Shown piece after piece: positions 8,159 through 15,523 of a stretch of DNA of 21,559 nt. The DNA is from a virus, in the IMG/VR virus record IMGVR_UViG_3300017772_000165, positions 1 to 21,559 of that record. The stretch is one strand, 5' to 3'. Numbering within the stretch: the first letter of the stretch is position 1; each line of letters starts with the position of its first letter. The notes beneath the pieces were generated by a model. That model saw nothing but the letters and a program-made list of their open reading frames with translations, was not told where the DNA came from and did no database searches. The translations under genes were made by a program, and so were the position numbers.

Positions 8159-8557
8159 ATGGCTTGCGGATGCTCAAATAGTCCATGTTCATGTCCTAAC
8201 CCGACAAACTTAAATATGAACAACGCTGCACAGTTAAATATCTGTACGCGTCGTGGAGACACGTTTATCTTAAACTCTGTTGTAGCATCCTCGAATGGTG
8301 TGAAGTTAGATCTTACTCTATACTCTTTTAAAATGGAAGTTAGAGAATATGACAATGGACCACTGGTTATAGCCGATACCGATATAAGTGCTACTGGAGA
8401 TATCAATGGAAATCTCGTGGTAACTATAACAGCGGCTAATATGCAGGTACCAGCAGGTACATATGTATATGGCTTTCAATCAACACTTACATCTGCCGGC
8501 ACTGTTGAGACTTGGTTCTATGGAACCTTTGAGGTAGTGCAGGACATCGTAACATAA
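8159..8557 (+). CDS. small beta-sandwich virion protein with N-terminal Cys cluster
   Basis: The 132-residue product begins one base after the portal stop. The N-terminus holds four cysteines in the pattern C3-x-C5-x4-C10-x-C12 within its first 12 residues, then a Pro/Asn-rich linker. From about residue 28 alternating strands (GDTFILNSVV, LTLYSFKMEVRE, NLVVTITAANMQ, GTYVYGFQSTL, ETWFYGTFEVV) make a small beta-sandwich. This resembles the N-terminal domain of phage baseplate upper proteins (BppU-like), which attaches receptor-binding proteins. Directly before the collagen-like gene, it could be the socket or adaptor for that fibre. The Cys cluster could bind a metal ion or form disulfides. There is no Sec signal or lipobox. 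Structural role is likely; exact position in the particle is inference. Confidence 0.6.
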   Translation: MACGCSNSPCSCPNPTNLNMNNAAQLNICTRRGDTFILNSVVASSNGVKLDLTLYSFKMEVREYDNGPLVIADTDISATGDINGNLVVTITAANMQVPAGTYVYGFQSTLTSAGTVETWFYGTFEVVQDIVT

Positions 8558-8575
8558 ATTTCAGAATAACCCCTA

Positions 8576-11500
8576 ATGGCTGAAGTAGAAATCATAGTAA
8601 TAGAAGCAGGCGGACTTGTTTTCGATATAACACTTCCTCCTCAAACAACAGCGGTAATAACTCCTGGTAGTGTTACCCAACTTGTTGGTGCTAAAGGAGA
8701 CAAGGGTCAAAAGGGCCAGAAGGGTGAAATAGGTCTTAAAGGTTCTAAAGGGGAAATAGGCGTTAAGGGCGATACTGGATCAAAAGGAAATACTGGAGAG
8801 AAGGGTACTACTGGTGATAAAGGTATACAGGGCGACAAAGGTGAAGTCGGTGCAAAAGGATCAGAAGGTGCTAAAGGTGAGATCGGTGTTAAAGGTGATA
8901 CTGGAGAAAAAGGTACTACTGGTGACAAAGGTATTTCTGGAGACAAAGGTCAGAAAGGTATAGATGGCACCAAAGGAGAAGAAGGCGCTAAAGGAAATAT
9001 AGGGGATAAAGGTACTACTGGAGATAAGGGTATTACTGGTGATAAGGGCGAGGCTGGAGATAAAGGCCAAAAGGGTATTGATGGTACCAAGGGCGATACT
9101 GGTGATAAAGGTACTGCTGGAGAGAAAGGTGAAAAAGGCATTGATGGTACTAAAGGAGATACAGGAGACAAAGGTACCGCTGGAGAAAAAGGAGAGAAAG
9201 GAATTGATGGCACCAAGGGAGATACTGGTGACAAAGGAGAAAAAGGCATTGACGGTACGAAAGGTGCTACTGGTGATAAAGGGGAAAAAGGAATTGACGG
9301 CACCAAGGGAGATGCTGGAGACAAGGGTGCTGCTGGAGATAAAGGAGAGAAGGGTATCGATGGTACCAAAGGAACCACGGGAGACAAGGGTACTGCCGGA
9401 GATAAAGGAGAAAAAGGAATTGATGGTACCAAGGGTACTACTGGAGATAAAGGGGAAAAAGGTCAAAAAGGACAAGATGGTCTTAAAGGACAAGAAGGTG
9501 ATAGTTGGACTTCCGCTGTTGGGCCGCCTTCAACTCCTGGGGTTAACATAGGTGATCAGTATTTAGATACGGCCACTGGCGATGTTTATGAGTGGGATGG
9601 TGCCCAATGGGTCCCCACCGGAAATATCCAGGGTCCTGCCGGAGGCAAAGGGCAAAAAGGAATTGACGGAACTAAAGGAACTACTGGCGATAAGGGAACT
9701 GCTGGTGATAAAGGCGAAGCCGGTTCTAAAGGTGAGAAAGGTATCGACGGGACTAAGGGCGCCACTGGCGATAAAGGTACTACCGGAGACAAAGGAGAGA
9801 AAGGTCAAAAAGGAATTGATGGGTTAAAAGGAGAAGAAGGTGATTCATGGACCTCAGCAGTAGGTCCCCCATCTACTCCCGGAGTTAACATAGGTGACCA
9901 ATACTTGGATACGGCCACCGGCGATGTCTACGAATGGGACGGCGCACAATGGGTGCCTACTGGAAATATTCAGGGTCCGGCTGGAGGTAAAGGCCAGAAG
10001 GGTGAAGACGGTACCAAAGGCGCTACTGGCGACAAAGGCGAAGCCGGTTCTAAAGGCGAGAAGGGCATCGATGGTACCAAAGGAAATATAGGAGACAAAG
10101 GTACAACTGGTGACAAAGGAGAAAAAGGACAAAAGGGACAAGACGGTCTCAAGGGCCAAGAAGGAGATAGTTGGACATCTGCTGTTGGACCACCAAGCAC
10201 TCCTGGTACTAATATAGGAGACCAATATCTCGATACAGCGACTGGCGATGTCTACGAATGGGATGGCGCCCAATGGGTACCAACTGGAAACATCCAAGGT
10301 CCTTCCGGAGGCAAAGGGCAAAAAGGTCAAGATGGCACTAAAGGAACTACGGGGGACAAAGGTATTTCCGGGGACAAAGGTGAGAAGGGTATCGATGGTA
10401 CGAAGGGCCAGAAGGGTGAAGACGGAACTAAGGGGACTACCGGAGACAAAGGAGAGAAAGGCCAGAAAGGTATAGATGGCGTCAAGGGTCAAGAAGGTGA
10501 CTCATGGACATCTGCTGTTGGACCACCGAGTACTCCAGGTGTTAACATAGGCGACCAATACCTGGATACTGCTACAGGTGACGTTTATGAGTGGGATGGT
10601 GCACAGTGGGTACCTACTGGGAACATCCAGGGTCCTGCTGGTGGTAAAGGTCAGAAGGGTCAAGACGGAACTAAAGGAACTACTGGAGATAAAGGTATTT
10701 CTGGAGATAAAGGTCAGAAAGGTATCGACGGCACCAAAGGAGAGAAAGGTATTGACGGGACTAAAGGAACTACGGGAGACAAAGGAGAGAAGGGCCAAAA
10801 GGGACAAGACGGTCTTAAAGGACAAGAGGGTGATTCATGGACTTCCGCTGTTGGCCCACCGTCTACTCCAGGCGTTAATATAGGTGACCAATACCTTGAT
10901 ACTGCTACAGGCGATGTCTACGAATGGGACGGTGCTCAATGGGTACCAACCGGGAACATCCAAGGTCCTGCTGGCGGTAAGGGCCAGAAGGGTGAAGACG
11001 GAACTAAGGGAACTACTGGTGACAAGGGTACTGCCGGAGATAAAGGTGAGAAGGGCATCGATGGTACCAAAGGAGAGAAGGGTATTGACGGTACTAAAGG
11101 TACAACTGGCGACAAAGGAGATAAAGGACAAAAGGGACAAGACGGTGTTAAAGGTCAAGAGGGAGACTCTTGGACTTCGGCGGTAGGCCCCCCATCTACT
11201 CCCGGAGTTAACATAGGTGATCAATATCTTGATACTGCTACAGGTGACGTTTATGAGTGGGATGGCGCTCAGTGGGTGCCTACTGGAAACATCCAAGGAC
11301 CAGCGGGAGGCAAAGGTGAGAAGGGTCAGAAGGGCCAAGACGGGGCTTCCGTTAAAGGTCAAAAAGGAGAAGAAGGAGATAAGGGTCAGAAAGGTATAGA
11401 TGGTACCAAGGGAACTACAGGTGATAAAGGAACTACTGGTGATAAAGGAGAGAAAGGCCAGAAGGGACAAGACGGTGTTAAAGGTCAAGAAGGAGATAGT

Positions 11501-14500
11501 TGGACTTCGGCGGTAGGCCCCCCATCTACTCCAGGTGTTAACGTAGGTGATCAATATCTCGATACCAATACTGGTGATGTATATGAATGGGATGGTGCTC
11601 AGTGGGTACCAACCGGAAACATACAGGGTCCACAAGGAGGTAAAGGACAAAAAGGTGAAGATGGTGCATCGGTAAAAGGTCAAAAGGGAGAAGAGGGTGA
11701 CAAAGGTACTGCTGGTGATAAAGGCCAGAAAGGTATAGATGGTACCAAAGGCGCTACAGGTGATAAAGGAACAGCGGGGGATAAAGGTGAAAAGGGTCAG
11801 AAGGGACAAGATGGTGTTAAAGGACAAGAAGGAGACTCTTGGACTTCCGCTGTTGGACCCCCAAGTACTCCAGGCGTTAATATAGGTGACCAGTATTTAG
11901 ATACAGCGACTGGTGATGTCTACGAATGGGATGGTGCTCAGTGGGTACCTACCGGTAATATACAGGGACCACAAGGCGGTAAGGGTGAGAAAGGTCAAAA
12001 AGGGATTGACGGTGCATCTGTAAAAGGCCAAAAAGGAGAAGAGGGTGACAAAGGTCAAAAAGGGATTGACGGTACTAAAGGTGAGAAGGGTATCGATGGT
12101 ACCAAAGGAACTACGGGAGATAAGGGCATCACTGGAGATAAGGGTGAGAAAGGACAAAAAGGAATTGATGGTACCAAAGGAGATACAGGAGATAAAGGTA
12201 CAACTGGTGACAAAGGACAAAAAGGTCAGAAAGGTGAAATAGGTCTTAAAGGACAAGAAGGAGACTCTTGGACATCTGCTGTTGGACCTCCGTCTACTCC
12301 GGGTACCAATGTAGGTGATCAATACTTAGATACAGCGACTGGTGACGTATATGAATGGGATGGTACTCAATGGGTTCCAACCGGGAATATTCAGGGACCA
12401 CAAGGTGGTAAAGGAGAGAAAGGACAAAAGGGTCAAGACGGAGCCAGTGTTAAGGGGCAGAAAGGTGAGGCTGGTGACAAGGGTGCAACAGGTACATCTG
12501 TCAAGGGGCAGAAAGGTGAGGCTGGAGACAAAGGCGCACAAGGAGCATCTGTCAAAGGACAAAAAGGTGAGGCTGGAGATAAAGGAACAGCGGGAGATAA
12601 AGGACAGAAAGGAGAGGCTGGTACTAAAGGTCAGAAAGGCGAAGCCGGAGACAAGGGTCAGAAAGGACAAAAAGGAGAAATAGGAGTTAAGGGCCAAGAG
12701 GGAGACTCTTGGACTTCCGCTGTTGGACCTCCTTCAACCCCTGGTGTTAATGTAGGTGATCAATACCTTGATACTGCTACAGGCGATGTCTATGAGTGGG
12801 ACGGTGTACAGTGGGTACCTACTGGGAACATCCAAGGACCACAAGGTAGTAAAGGTGAAAAAGGACAGAAGGGTCAAGATGGAGCCTCTGTTAAAGGTCA
12901 GAAAGGTGAGGCTGGTGACAAGGGTCAAACAGGTGCTTCAGTTAAAGGCCAGAAGGGAGAGGCTGGAGACAAGGGTGCAACTGGTGCCAGTGTCAAGGGT
13001 CAGAAAGGAGAAGCCGGAGACAAGGGTGCAACAGGTACAGCGGTTAAGGGTCAAAAGGGTGAGGCTGGAACCAAAGGCCAGAAAGGTCAAGATGGTGCAT
13101 CGGTAAAAGGACAAAAAGGAGAAGCAGGAGATAAAGGTGCACAGGGTGCTTCGGTCAAAGGTCAGAAGGGAGAAGCAGGAGATAAAGGTGCACAGGGTGC
13201 TTCGGTCAAAGGACAAAAGGGTGAGGCTGGAACAAAAGGTCAAAAAGGACTTGAAGGTGATTCATGGACCTCAGCAGTAGGCCCACCATCTACTCCTGGT
13301 GTTAACATAGGCGACCAGTACTTGGATACGGCCACTGGAGACATATATGAATGGGATGGTGTTCAATGGGTACCAACTGGTAATATATTGGGGCCTCAAG
13401 GCAGTAAAGGACAGAAGGGTCAAGATGGCGCATCCGTAAAAGGACAGAAAGGAGAAGCGGGTACCAAGGGTCAGAAAGGACAAGACGGTGCCTCTGTTAA
13501 AGGACAGAAGGGAGAAGCAGGTGCTTCTGTTAAAGGACAGAAGGGCGAGGCCGGAGCAAGCGTTAAAGGACAGAAAGGCGAGGCTGGTACTAAAGGCGCT
13601 ACCGGTACCGCAACTAAAGGTCAGAAGGGTGAGGCCGGTACTAAAGGTGCAACAGGTACTGCCACTAAGGGGCAGAAAGGTGAGGCCGGTACTAAAGGTG
13701 CAACCGGTACTGCTACTAAAGGACAAAAAGGAGAAGCCGGAGATAAAGGCGCTGCTGGAGCATCTGTCAAGGGACAGAAGGGAGAGGCAGGTGCCAAAGG
13801 CCAAAAGGGAGAAGAAGGAGATAACTGGACCTCAGCAGCAGGACCGCCGAGTACTCCAGGTGTTAACGTAGGTGATCAGTACTTGGATGCTTCCACTGGA
13901 GACATCTATGAGTGGGACGGTGTTCAATGGGTGCCAACAGGAAACATCCAAGGACCACAAGGCGGTAAAGGACAGAAGGGTGCTGCGGGTGCTGCTACTA
14001 AAGGTCAGAAGGGCGAAGCGGGTTCTAAGGGTGCTGCTGGAGACAAAGGTGCACAGGGTGCAAGTGTCAAGGGACAGAAAGGCGCTGCTGGTGCTTCAGT
14101 CAAAGGACAGAAAGGTGAGGCCGGTACTAAAGGTGCAACTGGTACCGCTACTAAAGGTCAGAAGGGTGAAGCGGGTACCAAGGGTGCAACTGGTACTGCG
14201 ACTAAAGGACAGAAAGGAGAAGCGGGTACTAAGGGTGCAACCGGTACTGCGACTAAAGGACAGAAAGGTGAGGCCGGAACTAAGGGCGCTACTGGTGCTG
14301 CCACTAAGGGTCAGAAGGGCGCTGCTGGAGCCAGTGTCAAAGGACAGAAAGGTGAGGCTGGTACTAAAGGACAGAAGGGTGAAGAAGGAGATAACTGGAC
14401 TTCCGCTGTTGGCCCACCGTCTGGTACTGGTACTAATGTTGGTGATCAGTACTTAGATACTGCCACTGGTGATATCTATGAGTGGGATGGTGTTCAATGG

Positions 14501-15277
14501 GTACCAACTGGTAATATACAGGGGCCTGCGGGATCCAGTGTCAAAGGTCAGAAGGGTGCTGCTGGTGCTTCAGTTAAGGGGCAGAAAGGTGAGCAAGGTG
14601 TTTCAGTCAAAGGACAGAAAGGTGAGCAAGGTGTTTCAGTCAAAGGACAGAAAGGTGAGGCAGGTGCTTCAGTCAAGGGTCAAAAAGGTGAGGCTGGTGC
14701 GTCCGTTAAAGGACAGAAAGGTGAGCAAGGTGTTTCAGTCAAAGGACAGAAGGGTGAGACCGGTACAGGATTAGATGGTAGTAAAGGCCAAAAGGGTCAG
14801 ACAGGAACAGCAGGAACACCTGGTACTGGTTTTACTCCTATGATTGGCGGAATTGACTCCAGTCAAACATTTACTGCGGCTCAAACTCGTTGTAATATAA
14901 ACAGAACTTTAGGTGGTGGTCAAGCGGGTACAAACGTAGATATTAGTTCTAATCAAATTACTATATCAGCAACTGGTACATATCTGTGTACTTACTCTGT
15001 GACACTAAAGTCTAATTACAATAACCGTTCATGTGTAGGTTTCTACTTAAAGCAAGTGACAGGGGGTAGCACAAACCCAATAGGTTCAGCGGCAATTCAA
15101 TACTTCCGTCATAATACTTATGGAGACTTTAGCACTCTTAGCGCATGTTTTATATTCCAAGCGAGTGCATCATCTGCATATGAGTTGACTACATCCAATG
15201 CTCTTGATGGTCTTTGGAATCACTCAACGCAATCTGCAAGTGTATATAGAGGTATAATGGTTCAAAGATTAACATAA
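8576..15277 (+). CDS. giant collagen-like fibre protein with C1q/TNF-like head
   Basis: The 2233-residue product is a Gly-X-Y protein. Residues 1-37 are non-collagenous, with hydrophobic strands (EIIVIEAGGLVFDITL), and probably anchor it to the virion. Residues 38 to about 2084 are collagen triplets broken by 13 copies of a 44-residue module. Lys is the commonest Y residue (19 of the first 32 triplets) and Pro is nearly absent from the triplets. KGE and KGD pairs, known to stabilise bacterial collagen triple helices through salt bridges, are everywhere. From about residue 915, GASVKG and GTATKG introduce regular four-residue interruptions. Residues 2085-2233 lack repeats and resemble a C1q/TNF-like trimerising head (ISATGTYLCTYSVTL, then CVGFYLKQV, ending VYRGIMVQRL). 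It is probably a long trimeric receptor-binding or surface-adhesion fibre. The PLOD/GT25-like enzyme downstream suggests that its lysines are hydroxylated and glycosylated. Confidence 0.93.
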   Translation: MAEVEIIVIEAGGLVFDITLPPQTTAVITPGSVTQLVGAKGDKGQKGQKGEIGLKGSKGEIGVKGDTGSKGNTGEKGTTGDKGIQGDKGEVGAKGSEGAKGEIGVKGDTGEKGTTGDKGISGDKGQKGIDGTKGEEGAKGNIGDKGTTGDKGITGDKGEAGDKGQKGIDGTKGDTGDKGTAGEKGEKGIDGTKGDTGDKGTAGEKGEKGIDGTKGDTGDKGEKGIDGTKGATGDKGEKGIDGTKGDAGDKGAAGDKGEKGIDGTKGTTGDKGTAGDKGEKGIDGTKGTTGDKGEKGQKGQDGLKGQEGDSWTSAVGPPSTPGVNIGDQYLDTATGDVYEWDGAQWVPTGNIQGPAGGKGQKGIDGTKGTTGDKGTAGDKGEAGSKGEKGIDGTKGATGDKGTTGDKGEKGQKGIDGLKGEEGDSWTSAVGPPSTPGVNIGDQYLDTATGDVYEWDGAQWVPTGNIQGPAGGKGQKGEDGTKGATGDKGEAGSKGEKGIDGTKGNIGDKGTTGDKGEKGQKGQDGLKGQEGDSWTSAVGPPSTPGTNIGDQYLDTATGDVYEWDGAQWVPTGNIQGPSGGKGQKGQDGTKGTTGDKGISGDKGEKGIDGTKGQKGEDGTKGTTGDKGEKGQKGIDGVKGQEGDSWTSAVGPPSTPGVNIGDQYLDTATGDVYEWDGAQWVPTGNIQGPAGGKGQKGQDGTKGTTGDKGISGDKGQKGIDGTKGEKGIDGTKGTTGDKGEKGQKGQDGLKGQEGDSWTSAVGPPSTPGVNIGDQYLDTATGDVYEWDGAQWVPTGNIQGPAGGKGQKGEDGTKGTTGDKGTAGDKGEKGIDGTKGEKGIDGTKGTTGDKGDKGQKGQDGVKGQEGDSWTSAVGPPSTPGVNIGDQYLDTATGDVYEWDGAQWVPTGNIQGPAGGKGEKGQKGQDGASVKGQKGEEGDKGQKGIDGTKGTTGDKGTTGDKGEKGQKGQDGVKGQEGDSWTSAVGPPSTPGVNVGDQYLDTNTGDVYEWDGAQWVPTGNIQGPQGGKGQKGEDGASVKGQKGEEGDKGTAGDKGQKGIDGTKGATGDKGTAGDKGEKGQKGQDGVKGQEGDSWTSAVGPPSTPGVNIGDQYLDTATGDVYEWDGAQWVPTGNIQGPQGGKGEKGQKGIDGASVKGQKGEEGDKGQKGIDGTKGEKGIDGTKGTTGDKGITGDKGEKGQKGIDGTKGDTGDKGTTGDKGQKGQKGEIGLKGQEGDSWTSAVGPPSTPGTNVGDQYLDTATGDVYEWDGTQWVPTGNIQGPQGGKGEKGQKGQDGASVKGQKGEAGDKGATGTSVKGQKGEAGDKGAQGASVKGQKGEAGDKGTAGDKGQKGEAGTKGQKGEAGDKGQKGQKGEIGVKGQEGDSWTSAVGPPSTPGVNVGDQYLDTATGDVYEWDGVQWVPTGNIQGPQGSKGEKGQKGQDGASVKGQKGEAGDKGQTGASVKGQKGEAGDKGATGASVKGQKGEAGDKGATGTAVKGQKGEAGTKGQKGQDGASVKGQKGEAGDKGAQGASVKGQKGEAGDKGAQGASVKGQKGEAGTKGQKGLEGDSWTSAVGPPSTPGVNIGDQYLDTATGDIYEWDGVQWVPTGNILGPQGSKGQKGQDGASVKGQKGEAGTKGQKGQDGASVKGQKGEAGASVKGQKGEAGASVKGQKGEAGTKGATGTATKGQKGEAGTKGATGTATKGQKGEAGTKGATGTATKGQKGEAGDKGAAGASVKGQKGEAGAKGQKGEEGDNWTSAAGPPSTPGVNVGDQYLDASTGDIYEWDGVQWVPTGNIQGPQGGKGQKGAAGAATKGQKGEAGSKGAAGDKGAQGASVKGQKGAAGASVKGQKGEAGTKGATGTATKGQKGEAGTKGATGTATKGQKGEAGTKGATGTATKGQKGEAGTKGATGAATKGQKGAAGASVKGQKGEAGTKGQKGEEGDNWTSAVGPPSGTGTNVGDQYLDTATGDIYEWDGVQWVPTGNIQGPAGSSVKGQKGAAGASVKGQKGEQGVSVKGQKGEQGVSVKGQKGEAGASVKGQKGEAGASVKGQKGEQGVSVKGQKGETGTGLDGSKGQKGQTGTAGTPGTGFTPMIGGIDSSQTFTAAQTRCNINRTLGGGQAGTNVDISSNQITISATGTYLCTYSVTLKSNYNNRSCVGFYLKQVTGGSTNPIGSAAIQYFRHNTYGDFSTLSACFIFQASASSAYELTTSNALDGLWNHSTQSASVYRGIMVQRLT
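8687..14827 (+). repeat. collagen Gly-X-Y triplet tract (coding)
   Basis: Codons for Gly recur every nine bases almost throughout, apart from the 13 inserted modules and the regular G-x4-G interruptions in the second half. The first half favours triplet blocks such as GTKGTTGDKGEKGIDG. The second half favours blocks such as GASVKGQKGEAGDKG and GTATKGQKGEAGTKG. Confidence 0.9.
9500..14521 (+). repeat. 13 copies of a 44-residue non-collagen module inside the fibre gene
   Basis: Copies of 132 bases start at 9500, 9842, 10166, 10499, 10832, 11165, 11495, 11834, 12263, 12704, 13259, 13820 and 14390. Each starts DSW or DNW, continues TSAVGPPSTPG and a GDQYLDTATGD core, and closes with YEWDG-x-QWVPTGNIQ. 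Spacing is 324-342 bases for the first eight copies, then 429, 441, 555, 561 and 570. Residues change along the array: DGAQW in copies 1-8, DGTQW in 9, DGVQW in 10-13; DVY to DIY from copy 11; DSW to DNW in copies 12-13. The aromatic, turn-rich core looks like a small beta-hairpin unit, perhaps a hinge or glycan-contacting knob along the fibre. Confidence 0.92.
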
Positions 15278-15278
15278 T

Positions 15279-15476
15279 ATGGCGGTTCAAGAAAGTTTCT
15301 ACATACAAAACGCAGACAATACAGCGGATTTAAAAACCGATGGAACATGGGAAAGAACTGATGACAACTTTGATGAGTTCCGTTCATTCTCGACAAAGGC
15401 AGAAGCGCTTACATACATAGATAATATACCCGACGGGGCGTATGTGATATACAGTAGAATTGTAAAGACCAGTTAG
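15279..15476 (+). CDS. small unknown protein following the collagen fibre
   Basis: The 65-residue product starts one base after the fibre stop codon, so the two are probably translationally coupled. Its sequence has an N-terminal strand (ESFYIQNADN), an acidic middle (ERTDDNFDEFRSF), a short helix (TKAEALTYIDNI) and a closing strand (GAYVIYSRIVK). It is soluble with no signal or membrane segment. Small proteins ending in a similar helix-strand unit occur after fibre genes in other phages, but I cannot name a family. A fibre chaperone or cap is possible from position alone. Confidence 0.62.
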   Translation: MAVQESFYIQNADNTADLKTDGTWERTDDNFDEFRSFSTKAEALTYIDNIPDGAYVIYSRIVKTS

Positions 15477-15482
15477 ATAATG

Positions 15483-15490
15483 TATCTTTA
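15483..15490 (+). promoter_or_regulatory. weak -7-like box before the collagen-modifying enzyme gene
   Basis: TATCTTTA matches TAnnTTTG at five of six fixed positions, in the 47-base gap before the ATG at 15524. Its distance to that ATG (33 bases between) is longer than at the clear promoters here, so support is weak. Confidence 0.25.
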
Positions 15491-15523
15491 GTGATGCAAT
15501 AGTTAATTTAATTGTATCAACAA

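Noticed and set aside
9500-14521. Regularly spaced repeats suggesting a CRISPR array
   Set aside because: The units are 132 bases, coding, diverge at synonymous sites, and the intervals are collagen triplets rather than unique spacers.
8707-14774. Many long open frames on both strands inside the collagen gene
   Set aside because: They are shadows caused by the nine-base Gly-X-Y periodicity; they are Lys/Arg/Leu-only or Ser/Phe/Pro-only, and the main frame is uninterrupted over 6.7 kb.
15512-15523. TTG start for the glycosyltransferase fusion
   Set aside because: It adds only four residues. The ATG at 15524 begins MVIVFHAG, a natural first strand, and every other gene here has a good ATG.
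15477-15523. Terminator or tRNA after the 65-residue gene
   Set aside because: No stable hairpin or T run and no cloverleaf; only a weak -7-like box is visible.
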